NCBI GenBank assembly: GCA_024803745.1
Contig: JANJXV010000267.1
Location: 621,001-685,000, forward strand
Origin: Megascapheus bottae
Taxonomy: Eukaryota > Chordata > Mammalia > Rodentia > Geomyidae
Reading direction: 5' to 3'
Length of the DNA: 64,000 bases
The notes under the pieces were generated by a model. The model searched no databases and was not told the DNA's origin. It was given only the letters and a program-made list of their open reading frames with translations. Both the position numbers and the translations under genes were made by a program. Below are positions 1 through 12,647 of the stretch, in pieces. Numbering within the stretch: position 1 is the stretch's first letter; each line of letters opens with the position of its first letter.

Positions 1-42
1 CACAGAATGGAGGTGTGTGAGGTCACAGAATGGAGGTGTGTG

Positions 43-3002
43 AACACACAATGGAGGTGAGTGAAGTCACAGAATGGAGGTGTGTGAAGTCATAGAATGG
101 AGATGTGTGAAGTCACAGAATGGAGGTGTGTGAAGTAATAGAATGGAGGTGTGCGAAGTCACAAAATGGATGTGTGTGAATTCATAGAATGGAGGTGTGT
201 GAAGTCAAAGGATGGAGGTGTGTGAAGTCATAGAAGGCAGGTGTGTGAAGTCATAAAATGGAGATGTGTGAAGTCACAGAATGGAGATGTGTGAAGTCAT
301 AGAATGGAGGTGTGTGACGTCACAGAATCGCGGTCTGTGAAGTTATACAATGGAAGTGTGTGAAGTCATAGAATGGAGGTGTGTGAACTCATAGAATGGA
401 GGTGTGTGAAATCATGGACTGGACGTGTGTGAAATCAATGAATGGAGGTGTGGGAAGTGAAAAAATGAAGGTGTGTGAAGTCACAGAATGGAAGTGTGTG
501 AAGTCAAAATTGAGGTGTGTGAAGTCACAGAATGGAGGTGTGTGAAGTCACAGAATGGATGTGTGTGAAGTCAAAATGGAGGTGTGTGAAGTCAAAGAAA
601 TAGGGTGTGAAGTCATAGAATGGAGGTCTGTGAAGTCATGGAATGGAGGTTTGTGAGGCCAAATATTTGAAGTGTGTGAAGTTACAGAAAGGAGGTGTGT
701 GAAGTCATAGAATGGAGGTGTGTGAAGTCATAGAATGGAGGTGTGTGAAGTCACAGAAGGCAAGTGTGTGAAGTCACAGAATACAGTTGTGTGAAATCAC
801 AATGGAGGTGTGTGAATTCATAGAATGGAGGTGTGTGAAGTGAAAGAATGGAGGTGTGTGAAGTCATAGAATGGAGGTGTGTGAAGTCACAGAATGGAGG
901 TGTGTGAACTCATAGAATGGAGGAGTGTGAAGTCACAGAATGGAGGTGTGTGAACTCAGAATGGAGGTGTGTGAATTCACAGAAGGTAGGTTTGTGTATT
1001 CATAGAATGGATGTTTCTGAAGTAAGAATGAATGTGTGTGAAGTGATAGAATGGAGGTGTGTGAAGTCAAAATGCAGGTGTGTGAAGTCACACAATGGAT
1101 GTGTGTTAAGTCACAGAATGGAGGTGTGTGAAGTCACAGAATGGTAGTGTGTGAAGTCAAAATGAAGGTGTGTGAAGTCAGAGAATGGAGGTGTGTGAAG
1201 TCATAGAATGGAGGTGTGTGAAATCATAGAATGGAGGTTTGTGAAGTCACAGATTGAGGTGTGTGAAGTTATATAATGGAAGTGTGTGAAGTCATAGAAT
1301 GGAGGTGTGTGAACTCATAGAATGGAGGTGTGTGAAATCATGGACTGGACGTGTGTGAAATCAAAGAATGGAGGTGTGGGAAGTGAAAAAATGGAGGTGT
1401 GTGAAGTCACAGAATGGAAGTGTGTGAAGTCACAGAATGGATGTGTGTGAAGTCAAAATGGAGGTGTGTGAAGTCACAGAATGGAGGTGTGTGAAGTCAA
1501 AATGGAGGTGTGTGAAGTCAAAGAAAGAGGTGTGTGAAGTCATAGAATGGAGGTCTGTGAAGTCATGGAATGGAGGTTTGTGAGGTCAAATATTTGAAGT
1601 GTGTGAAGTTACAGAAATGAGGTGTGTGACGTCATAGAATGGAGGTGTGTGAAGTCATAGAATGGAGGTGTGTGAAGTCACAGAAGGCAGGTGTGTGAAG
1701 TCACAGAATACAGTTGTGTGAAATCACAATGGAGGTGTGTGAATTCATAGAATGGAGGTGTGTGAAGTGAAAGAATGGAGGTGTGTGAAGTCATAGAATG
1801 GAGGTGTGTGAAATCACAGAATGGATTTGTGTGTAGTCACAGAGTGCAGGAGTGTAAAGTCACAGATTGGAGGTGTGTGAAGTCAGATTGGAGGTGTGTG
1901 AAGTAACAGAATGGAGGTGTGTCAACTCAGAAAGGAGGTGTGTGAACTCATAGAATGGAGGAGTGTGAAGTCAGAATGGAGGTGTGTGAAGTCACAGATG
2001 GAGGTGTGTGAAATCATAGAATGGAGGTGTGTGAAGTCACAGAATGGAGGTGTGTGAACTCAGAATGGAGGTGTGTGAATTCACAGAAGGTAGGTTTGTG
2101 TATTCATAGAATGGATGTTTCTGAAGTAAGAATGAAGGTGTGTGAAGTGATAGAATGGAGGTGTGTGAAGTCAAAATGCAGGTGTGTGAAGTCAAACAAT
2201 GGATGTGTGTTAAGTCACAGAATGGAGGTGTGTGAAGCACAGAATGGAAGTGTGTGAACTCAAAATGGAGGTGTGTGAAGTCAGAGAATGGAGGTGTGTG
2301 AAGTCATAGAATGGAGGTGTGTGAAATCATAGAATGGAGGTTTGTGAAGTCACAGATTGAGGTGTGTGAAGTCAGAATGGAGGTGTGTAAAGTCATAGAA
2401 TGGAAGTGTGTGAAGTCACAATGCAGGTGTGTGAACTCAGAGAATGGAGGTGTGTGAAGTCATAGAATGGAGGTGTGTAAAGCCATAGAATGTAGGTGTG
2501 TAAAGTCAAAAATGGAGGTGTGTGAAGTCATAGAATGGAGGTGTTTGAGTCACAGAATGGAGGTGTGTGAAATCATAGAATGGAGGTGTGTGAAGTCATA
2601 GAATGGAGGTGTGTGAAGTCATATATAGGAGATGTGTGAAGTTACAGAATTGAGGTGTGTGAAGTCACAGAATGGAGGTGTGTGAATTCAGAATGGAGGT
2701 GAGTGAAGTCACAGAATGGAGGTGTGTGAAGTCATAGAATGGAGATGTGTGAAGTGATAGAATGGAGGTGTGTGAAGTCACAAAATGGAGGTGTGTGAAG
2801 TCATAGAATGGAGGTGTGTCAACTCAGAAATGAGGTATGTGAAGTCATAAAATGGAGGTGTGTGAAGTCAGAGAATGGAGATATGTGAAGGCACAGAATG
2901 GAGTTGTATGAAATCAGAGAATGGAGGTATGTGAAGTCAGAGAATCGAGGTGTCTGAAGTCACAGAATGGAGGTGTGTGAGGTCACAGAATGGAGGTGTG
3001 TG
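43..3002 (+). repeat. HOR unit 1, 2,960 bp, with an internal second pass
   Basis: This type I unit runs from the E marker at 43 to the next E at 3003. It passes through the block order twice. The first pass has C (TGACGTCA at 315-322), D near 412, F at 660 and A near 1010. At 1256-1269 the sequence jumps back to the flank of D. The second pass has D near 1342, F at 1587 and A near 2113, followed by J (TGAGTCA at 2546-2552) and G near 2878. The two passes are offset by 1,104 bp. There is no T block. The first 1,269 bases of the window are repeated, with only scattered base changes, 2,960 bp downstream. Confidence 0.85.
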
Positions 3003-4701
3003 AACACACAATGGAGGTGAGTGAAGTCACAGAATGGAGGTGTGTGAAGTCATAGAATGGAGATGTGTGAAGTCACAGAATGGAGGTGTGTGAAGTAATA
3101 GAATGGAGGTGTGCGAAGTCACAAAATGGATGTGTGTGAATTCATAGAATGGAGGTGTGTGAAGTCAAAGGATGGAGGTGTGTGAAGTCATAGAAGGCAG
3201 GTGTGTGAAGTCATAAAATGGAGATGTGTGAAGTCACAGAATGGAAATGTGTGAAGTCATAGAATGGAGGTGTGTGACGTCACAGAATCGCGGTCTGTGA
3301 AGTTATACAATGGAAGTGTGTGAAGTCATAGAATGGAGGTGTGTGAACTCATAGAATGGAGGTGTGTGAAATCATGGACTGGACGTGTGTGAAATCAATG
3401 AATGGAGGTGTGGGAAGTGAAAAAATGAAGGTGTGTGAAGTCACAGAATGGAAGTGTGTGAAGTCAAAATTGAGGTGTGTGAAGTCACAGAATGGAGGTG
3501 TGTGAAGTCACAGAATGGATGTGTGTGAAGTCAAAATGGAGGTGTGTGAAGTCAAAGAAATAGGGTGTGAAGTCATAGAATGGAGGTCTGTGAAGTCATG
3601 GAATGGAGGTTTGTGAGGCCAAATATTTGAAGTGTGTGAAGTTACAGAAAGGAGGTGTGTGAAGTCATAGAATGGAGGTGTGTGAAGTCATAGAATGGAG
3701 GTGTGTGAAGTCACAGAAGGCAAGTGTGTGAAGTCACAGAATACAGTTGTGTGAAATCACAATGGAGGTGTGTGAATTCATAGAATGGAGGTGTGTGAAG
3801 TGAAAGAATGGAGGTGTGTGAAGTCATAGAATGGAGGTGTGTGAAGTCACAGAATGGAGGTGTGTGAACTCATAGAATGGAGGAGTGTGAAGTCACAGAA
3901 TGGAGGTGTGTGAACTCAGAATGGAGGTGTGTGAATTCACAGAAGGTAGGTTTGTGTATTCATAGAATGGATGTTTCTGAAGTAAGAATGAAGGTGTGTG
4001 AAGTGATAGAATGGAGGTGTGTGAAGTCAAAATGCAGGTGTGTGAAGTCACACAATGGATGTGTGTTAAGTCACAGAATGGAGGTGTGTGAAGTCACAGA
4101 ATGGTAGTGTGTGAAGTCAAAATGAAGGTGTGTGAAGTCAGAGAATGGAGGTGTGTGAAGTCATAGAATGGAGGTGTGTGAAATCATAGAATGGAGGTTT
4201 GTGAAGTCACAGATTGAGGTGTGTGAAGTCAGAATGGAGGTGTGTAAAGCCATAGAATGTAGGTGTGTAAAGTCAAAAAATGGAGGTGTGTGAAGTCATA
4301 GAATGGAGGTGTTTGAGTCACAGAATGGAGGTGTGTAAAATCATAGAATGGAGGTGTGTGAAGTCATAGAATGGAGGTGTGTGAAGTCATATATTGGAGG
4401 TGTGTGAAGCTACAGAATTGAGGTGTGTGAAGTCACAGAATGAAGGTGTGTGAACTCACAATGGAGGTGAGTGAAGTCACAGAATGGAGGCGTGTGAAGT
4501 CATAGAATGGAGGTGTGTCAACTCAGAAATGAGGTATGTGAAGTCATAAAATGGAGGTGTGTGAAGTCAGAGAATGGAGATATGTGAAGGCACAGAATGG
4601 AGTTGTATGAAATCAGAGAATGGAGGTATGTGAAGTCAGAGAATCGAGGTGTGTGAAGTCACAGAATGGAGGTATGTGAGGTCACAGAATGGAGGTGTGT
4701 G
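3003..4701 (+). repeat. HOR unit 2, 1,699 bp
   Basis: This is a single-pass type I unit. Positions 2961 to about 4229 copy 1-1269 at an offset of 2,960 bp with very few differences (for example GGAAATG at 3243 against GGAGATG). They include the CRE palindrome at 3275-3282, D near 3372, F at 3620 and A near 3970. After A the unit follows the usual path: AGCCATAGAATGTAGG, then J (TGAGTCA at 4314-4320), then CATATATTGG, then G. It therefore shows the unrearranged version of the point where unit 1 jumps back. Confidence 0.85.
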
Positions 4702-5021
4702 AACACACAATGGAGGTGAGTGAAGTCACAGAATGGAGGTGTGTGAAGTCATAGAATGGAGATGTGTGAAGTCACAGAATGGAGGTGTGTGAAGTCATAG
4801 AATGGAGGTGTGTGAAGTCAAAGGATGGAGGTGTGTGAAGTCATAGAAGGCACGTGTGTGAAGTCATAAATTGGAGATGTGTGAAGTCAGAGAATGGAGA
4901 TATGTGAAGGCACAGAATGGAGTTGTCTGAAATCAGAGAATGGAGGTATGTGAAGTCAGAGAATCGAGGTGTGTGAAGTCACAGAATGGAGGTATGTGAG
5001 GTCACAGAATGGAGGTGTGTG
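4702..5021 (+). repeat. Short E-to-E doublet, 320 bp, first of three
   Basis: Only 320 bp separate two E markers. The stretch holds about fourteen monomers, including the AAGGATGG monomer, an AAGGCACGTG monomer (E-box word at 4851-4856) and a G-like block (GAGATATGTGAAGGCAC). Spacings of the same length recur at 9911-10230 and 15461-15780 with the same content. It looks like a local tandem duplication that was later carried along inside larger HOR units. Confidence 0.85.
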
Positions 5022-7032
5022 AACACACAATGGAGGTGAGTGAAGTCACAGAATGGAGATGTGTGAAGTCATAGAATGGAGGTGTGTGACGTCACAGAAT
5101 CGAGGTGTGTGAAGTTATATAATGGAAGTGTGTGAAGTCATAGAATGGAGGTGTGTGAACTCATAGAATGGAGGTGTGTGAAATCATGGACTGGACGTGT
5201 GTGAAATCAAAGAATGGAGGTGTGGGAAGTGAAAAAATGGAGGTGTGTGAAGTCACAGAATGGAAGTGTGTGAAGTCACAGAATGGATGTGTGTGAAGTC
5301 AAAATGGAGGTGTGTGAAGTCACAGAATGGAGGTGTGTGAAGTCAAAATGGAGGTGTGTGAAGTCAAAGAAAGAGGTGTGTGAAGTCATAGAATGGAGGT
5401 CTGTGAAGTCATGGAATGGAGGTTTGTGAGGTCAAATATTTGAAGTGTGTGAAGTTACAGAAATGAGGTGTGTGAAGTCATAGAATGGAGGTGTGTGAAG
5501 TCATAGAATGGAGGTGTGTGAAGTCACAGAAGGCAGGTGTGTGAAGTCACAGAATACAGTTGTGTGAAATCACAATGGAGGTGTGTGAATTCATAGAATG
5601 GATGTGTGTGAAGTGAAAGAATGGAGGTGTGTGAAGTCATAGAATGGAGGTGTGTGAAATCACAGAATGGATTTGTGTGTAGTCACAGAGTGCAGGAGTG
5701 TAAAGTCACAGATTGGAGGTGTGTGAAGTCAGATTGGAGGTGTGTGAAGTAACAGAATGGAGGTGTGTCAACTCAGAAAGGAGGTGTGTGAAGTCATAGA
5801 ATGGAGGTGTGTGAAGTCATAGAATGGAGGTGTTTGAAGTCATAGAATGTTGGTTTTTGAAGACACAGAATGGAGGTGTGTGAAGTCATTGAATGGAGGT
5901 GTGTGACGTCAGATTGGAGGTGTGTGAAGTAACAGAATGGAGGTGTGTCAACTCAGAAAGGAGGTGTGTGAAGTCATAGAATGGAGGTGTGTGAAGTCAT
6001 AGAATGCAGTTGTGTGAAGTCATAGAATGGAGGTGTGTGAAGTCACAGAATGGAGGTGTGTGAACTCATAGAATGGAGGAGTGTGAAGTCAGAATGGAGG
6101 TGTGTGAAGTCACAGATGGAGGTGTGTGAAGTCATAGAATGGAGGTGTGTGAAGTCACAGAATGGAGGTGTGTGAACTCAGAATGGAGGTGTGTGAATTC
6201 ACAGAAGGTAGGTTTGTGTATTCATAGAATGGATGTTTCTGAAGTAAGAATGAAGGTGTGTGAAGTGATAGAGTGGAGGTGTGTGAAGTCAAAATGCAGG
6301 TGTGTGAAGTCAAACAATGAATGTGCGTTAAGTCACAGAATGGAGGTGTGTGAAGTCACAGAATGGTAGTGTGTGAAGTCAAAATGGAGGTGTGTGAAGT
6401 CAGAGAATGGAGGTGTGTGAAGTCATAGAATGGAGGTGTGTGAAATCATAGAATGGAGGTTTGTGAAGTCACAGATTGAGGTGTGTGAAGTCAGAATGGA
6501 GGTGTGTAAAGCCATAGAATGTAGGTGTGTAAAGTCAAAAAATGGAGGTGTGTGAAGTCATTGAATGGAGGTGTTTGAGTCACAGAATGGAGGTGTGTGA
6601 AATCATAGAATGGAGGTGTGTGAAGTCATAAAATGGAGGTGTGTGAAGTCATATATTGGAGGTGTGTGAAGCTACAGAATTGAGGTGTGTGAAGTCACAG
6701 AATGGAGGTTTGTGAACTCAGAATGGAGGAGAGTGAAGTCACAGAATGGAGGTGTGTGAAGTCATAGAATGGAGATGTGTGAAGTCATAGAATGGAGGTG
6801 TGTGAAGTCACAAAATGGAGGTGTGTGAAGTCATAGAATGGAGGTGTGTCAACTCAGAAATGAGGTATGTGAAGTCATAAAATGGAGGTGTGTGAAGTCA
6901 GAGAATGGAGATATGTGAAGGCACAGAATGGAGTTGTATGAAATCAGAGAATGGAGGTATGTGAAGTCAGAGAATCGAGGTGTGTGAAGTCACAGAATGG
7001 AGGTATGTGAGGTCACAGAATGGAGGTGTGTG
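5022..7032 (+). repeat. HOR unit, 2,011 bp, E-C-D-F-T-A-J-G
   Basis: This unit carries the full type I order in one pass. C has TGACGTCA at 5087-5094, D is near 5187 and F is at 5433. T lies near 5848, with a second palindrome TGACGTCA at 5904-5911. A is near 6230, J has TGAGTCA at 6576-6582 and G is near 6905. The part from about 5111 to 5790 matches the second pass of unit 1 from about 1268. Confidence 0.85.
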
Positions 7033-9910
7033 AACACACAATGGAGGTGAGTGAAGTCACAGAATGGAGGTGTGTGAAGTCATAGAATGGAGATGTGTGA
7101 AGTCACATAATGGAGCTGTGTGAAGTCATAGAATGGATGTGTGTGAAGTCAAAACGGAGGTGTGTGAAGTCCCAAAATGGAGGTGTGTGAAGTCACAAAT
7201 GGACGTGTGTAAAGTCATAGAATGGAGGTGTGTGAAGTCAAAATGGAGGTGTGTGAAGTCAAAGAATGTAGGTGTGTGAAGTCATCGAATGGAGGTATGT
7301 AAAGTCATGTCATGGAGGTGTGTGAAGTCACAGAATGGAGGTGTGTGAAGTCAGAATAGAGGTGTGCTAAGTCATATAATGGAGGTGTGTGAAGTCAGAA
7401 TGGAGGTGTGTGAAGTCATAGAATGGAGGTGTGTGAAGTCAGAATGGAGGTGTGTGAACTCATAGAATGGAGGTGTGTGAAGTTACAATGGAGGTGTGTG
7501 AAGTCATAGAATGGCGTTGTGTGAAGTTACAGAATGGTGGTGTGTAAGTCATAGAATGGAGGTGTGTGAAGTCAGAAACTGAGGTGTGTGAAGTCACAGA
7601 ATATAGGTGTGGGAATTCAGAATGGAGGTGTGTGAAGTCATAGAATGGAGGTCTGTGAAGTCATGGAATGGAGGTGTGCGAAATCATAGAATGGAGGTCT
7701 GTGAAGTCACAGAATGGAGGTGTGTGAAGTCAGAATGCAGGTGTGTGAATTCACAGAATGGAGGTGTGTGAAGTCACAGAATGGACGAGTGTGAAGTCAA
7801 AATTGTGATGTCTGAAGTCACAAATGGACGTGTGTGAAGTCACAGAATTGTGGTGTGTGAAGTCAAAATGGAGGGGTATGAAGTCAAAGAAAGGAGGTGT
7901 GTGAAGTCATAGAATGGAGGTGTATGAAGTCATGGAATGGAGGTTTGTGAAGTCATAGAATGGAGATTTGTGAAGTCATAGAATGGATGTGTGTGAAGTC
8001 AGAATGGAGATGTGTGTAGTCACAGAATGGAGGTGTGTGAAGTCAAAGAATATTGGTGTGTGAAGTCATAGAATGGAGGAGTGTGAAGTATTAGAATGGA
8101 GGTGTGTGAAGACTTAGAATGGAGGTGTGTGAAGTCACAGAAGGAAGGTGTGTGAAGTCACAGAATGGAAGTGTGTAAAGGCACAGAGTGGAGGTGTGTG
8201 AAGGCACAGAATGGAGGGGTGTGAAGTCAAAGAATGGCGGTATGTGAAGTCACAGAATGGAGGGGTGTGAAGTCAGAATAGAGGTGCGCGAAGTCATAGA
8301 ATGGAGGTGTGTGAAGTCAGAATGGAGCTGTGTGAACTCATAGAATGGAGGTGTGTGAAGTCACAATGGAGATGTGCGAAGTCATAGAATGGTGGTTTTT
8401 AAAGTCACAGAATGGAGGTGTGTGAAGTCATAGAATGGAGGTGTGTGAAGTCAGATTGGAGGTATGTGAAGTCACAGAATGGAGGTGTGTCAACTCAGAA
8501 ATGAGGTGTGTAAAGTCATAGAATGGAGGTGTGTGAAGTCACAGAAGGCAGGTGTGTGAAGTCACAGAATAGAGTTGTGTGAAGTCACAATGGAGGTGTG
8601 TGAATTCATAGAATGGAGGTGTGTGAAGTCAAAAATGGAGGTGTGTGAAGTCATAGAATGGAGGTGTGTGAAATCACAGAATGGAGTTGTGTGTAGTCAC
8701 AGAGTGTAGGTGTGCAAAGGCACAGAGTGGAGGTGTGTGAAGTCTCAGAATGGAGGTGTGTGAAGTCATAGAATGGAGGTGTTTGAAGTCATAGAATGTT
8801 GGTTTTTGAAGACACAGAATGGAGGTGTGTGAAGTCATTGAATGGAGGTGTGTGACGTCAGATTGGAGGTGTGTGAAGTAACAGAATGGAGGTGTGTCAA
8901 CTCAGAAAGGAGGTGTGTGAAGTCATAGAATGGAGGTGTGTGAAGTCATAGAATGCAGTTGTGTGAAGTCATAGAATGGAGGTGTGTGAAGTCACAGAAT
9001 GGAGGTGTGTGAACTCATAGAATGGAGGAGTGTGAAGTCAGAATGGAGGTGTGTGAAGTCACAGATGGAGGTGTGTGAAATCATAGAATGGAGGTGTGTG
9101 AAGTCACAGAATGGAGGTGTGTGAACTCAGAATGGAGGTGTGTGAATTCACAGAAGGTAGGTTTGTGTATTCATAGAATGGATGTTTCTGAAGTAAGAAT
9201 GAAGGTGAGTGAAGTGATAGAATGGAGGTGTGTGAAGTCAAAATGCAGGTGTGTGAAGTCAAACAATGGATGTGTGTTAAGTCACAGAATGGAGGTGTGT
9301 GAAGTCACAGAATGGTAGTGTATGAAGTCAAAATGGAGGTGTGTGAAGTCAGAGAATGGAGGTGTGTGAAGTCATAATGGAGGTGTGTGAAATCATAGAA
9401 TGGAGGTTTGTGAAGTCACAGATTGAGGTGTGTGAAGTCAGAATGGAGGTGTGTAAAGCCATAGAATGTAGGTGTGTAAAGTCAAAAAATGGAGGTGTGT
9501 GAAGTCATAGAATGGAGGTGTTTGAGTCACAGAATGGAGGTGTGTGAAATCATAGAATGGAGGTGTGTGAAGTCATAGAATGGAGGTGTGTGAAGTCATA
9601 TATTGGAGGTGTGTGAAGCTACAGAATTGAGGTGTGTGAAGTCACAGAATGGAGGTGTGTGAACTCAGAATGGAGATGAGTGAAGTCACAGAATGGAGGC
9701 GTTTGAAGTCATAGAATGGAGGTGTGTCAACTCAGAAATGAGGTATGTGAAGTCATAAAATGGAGGTGTGTGAAGTCAGAGAATGGAGATATGTGAAGGC
9801 ACAGAATGGAGTTGTATGAAATCAGAGAATGGAGGTATGTGAAGTCAGAGAATCGAGGTGTGTGAAGTCACAGAATGGAGGTATGTGAGGTCACAGAATG
9901 GAGGTGTGTG
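7033..9910 (+). repeat. HOR unit, 2,878 bp, P type
   Basis: This is the first unit with the P block (GTCAAAACGG followed by GTCCCAAAATGG near 7169). It lacks C, D and F. It continues with GTCATGTCATGG near 7303 and a long run of TCAGAATGG-type 21-bp monomers. Two monomers read GGGTGTGA (8217-8224 and 8263-8270). The unit ends with T near 8797, the palindrome at 8853-8860, A near 9179, J at 9523-9529 and G near 9785. With the preceding C/D/F unit it forms a second-order repeat of about 5.2 kb. Confidence 0.83.
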
Positions 9911-10230
9911 AACACACAATGGAGGTGAGTGAAGTCACAGAATGGAGGTGTGTGAAGTCATAGAATGGAGATGTGTGAAGTCACAGAATGGAGGTGTGTG
10001 AAGTCATAGAATGGAGGTGTGTGAAGTCAAAGGATGGAGGTGTGTGAAGTCATAGAAGGCACGTGTGTGAAGTCATAAAATGGAGATGTGTGAAGTCAGA
10101 GAATGGAGATATGTGAAGGCACAGAATGGAGTTGTCTGAAATCAGAGAATGGAGGTATGTGAAGTCAGAGAATCGAGGTGTGTGAAGTCACAGAATGGAG
10201 GTATGTGAGGTCACAGAATGGAGGTGTGTG
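9911..10230 (+). repeat. Short E-to-E doublet, 320 bp, second of three
   Basis: It has the same length and content as the doublet at 4702-5021, including the AAGGCACGTG monomer (E-box word at 10060-10065). It differs by single bases, such as TAAAATGG where the first copy has TAAATTGG. Confidence 0.85.
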
Positions 10231-12647
10231 AACACACAATGGAGGTGAGTGAAGTCACAGAATGGAGATGTGTGGAGTCATAGAATGGAGGTGTGTGACG
10301 TCACAGAATCGAGGTGTGTGAAGTTATATAATGGAAGTGTGTGAAGTCATAGAATGGAGGTGTGTGAACTCATAGAATGGAGGTGTGTGAAATCATGGAC
10401 TGGACGTGTGTGAAATCAAAGAATGGAGGTGTGGGAAGTGAAAAAATGGAGGTGTGTGAAGTCACAGAATGGAAGTGTGTGAAGTCAAAATTGAGGTGTG
10501 TGAAGTCACAGAATGGAGGTGTGTGAAGTCACAGAATGGAGGTGTGTGAAGTCAAAATGGAGGTGTGTGAAGTCAAAGAAAGAGGTGTGTGAAGTCATAG
10601 AATGGAGGTCTGTGAAGTCATGGAATGGAGGTTTGTGAGGTCAAATATTTGAAGTGTGTGAAGTTACAGAAAGGAGGTGTGTGAAGTCATAGAATGGAGG
10701 TGTGTGAAGTCATAGAATGGAGGTGTGTGAAGTCACAGAAGGCAGGTGTGTGAAGTCACAGAATACAGTTGTGTGAAATCACAATGGAAGTGTGTGAATT
10801 CATAGAATGGAGGTGTGTGAAGTGAAAGAATGGAGGTGTGTGAAGTCATAGAATGGAGGTGTGTGAAATCACAGAATGGATTTGTGGGTAGTCAGAGAAT
10901 GCAGGTGTGTAAAGTCACAGATTGGAGGTGTGTGAAGTCAGATTGGAGGTGTGTGAAGTAACAGAATGGAGGTGTGTCAACTCAGAAAGGAGGTGTGTGA
11001 AGTCATAGAATGGAGGTGTGTGAAGTCATAGAATGGAGGTGTTTGAAGTCATAGAATGTTGGTTTTTGAAGTCACAGAATGGAGGTGTGTGAAGTCATAG
11101 AATGGAGGTGTGTGAAGTCAGATTGGAGGTGTGTGAAGTAACAGGATGGAGGTGTATCAACTCAGAAAGGAGGTGTGTGAAGTCATAGAATGGAGGTGTG
11201 TGAAGTCATAGAATGGAGGTGTGTGAAATCATAGAATGGAGGTGTGTGAAGTCACAGAAATGAGGTGTTTGAAGTCAAAATGGAAGTGTGTGAAGTCAGA
11301 ATGGAGGTGTGTGAAGTCATAGAATGGAGGTGTGTGAAGTCACAGAATGGAGGTGTGTGAACTCATACAATGGAGGAGTGTGAAGTCATGGAATGGAGGT
11401 GAGTGAAGTCTCAGAATGCAGGTGTGTGAAGTCATAGAATGGAGGTGTTTGAAGTCATAGAATGTTGGTTTTTGAAGACACAGAATGGAGGTGTGTGAAG
11501 TCATTGAATGGAGGTGTGTGACGTCAGATTGGAGGTGTGTGAAGTAACAGAATGGAGGTGTGTCAACTCAGAAAGGAGGTGTGTGAAGTCATAGAATGGA
11601 GGTGTGTGAAGTCATAGAATGCAGTTGTGCGAAGTCATAGAATGGAGGTGTGTGAAGTCACTGAATGGAGGTGTGTGAACTCATAGAATGGAGGAGTGTG
11701 AAGTCAGAATGGAGGTGTGTGAAGTCACAGATGGAGGTGTGTGAAATCATAGAATGGAGGTGTGTGAAGTCACAGAATGGAGGTGTGTGAACTCAGAATG
11801 GAGGTGTGCGAATTCACAGAAGGTAGGTTTGTGTATTCATAGAATGGATGTTTCTGAAGTAAGAATGAAGCTGTGTGAAGTCACAGAAGGAAGGTGTGTG
11901 AAGTCAAAATGCAGGTGTGTGAAGTCAAACAATGGATGTGTGTTAAGTCACAGAATGGAGGTGTATGAAGTCACAGAATGGTAGTGTGTGAAGTCAAAAT
12001 GGAGGTGTGTGAAGTCAGAGAATGGAGGTGTGTGAAGTCATAGAATGGAGGTGTGTGAAATCATAGAATGGAGGTTTGTGAAGTCACAGATTGAGGTGTG
12101 TGAAGTCAGAATGGAGGTGTGTAAAGCCATAGAATGTAGGTGTGTAAAGTCAAAAAATGGAGGTGTGTGAAGTCATAGAATGGAGGTGTTTGAGTCACAG
12201 AATGGAGGTGTGTGAAATCATAGAATGGAGGTGTGTGAAGTCATAGAATGGAGGTGTGTGAAGTCATATATTGGAGGTGTGTGAAGCTACAGAATTGAGG
12301 TGTGTGAAGTCACAGAATGGAGGTGTGTGAACTCAGAATGGAGGTGAGTGAAGTCACAGAATGGAGGTGTGTGAAGTCATAGAATGGAGATGTGTGAAGT
12401 CATAGAATGGAGGTGTGTGAAGTCACAAAATGGAGGTGTGTGAAGTCATAGAATGGAGGTGTGTCAACTCAGAAATGAGGTATGTGAAGTCATAAAATGG
12501 AGGTGTGTGAAGTCAGAGAATGGAGATATGTGAAGGCACAGAATGGAGTTGTATGAAATCAGAGAATGGAGGTATGTGAAATCAGAGAATCGAGGTGTGT
12601 GAAGTCACAGAATGGAGGTATGTGAGGTCACAGAATGGAGGTGTGTG
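10231..12647 (+). repeat. HOR unit, 2,417 bp, C/D/F type with two T blocks
   Basis: The order is C (TGACGTCA 10296-10303), D near 10394, F at 10642, T near 11057, a second T near 11463, a palindrome at 11519-11526, A near 11845, J at 12191-12197 and G near 12525. The extra T passage explains why it is about 400 bp longer than the unit at 5022. Just after A, the monomer at about 11876-11900 reads CACAGAAGGAAGG, a sequence otherwise found in P-type units. This looks like a short conversion patch. Confidence 0.83.
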
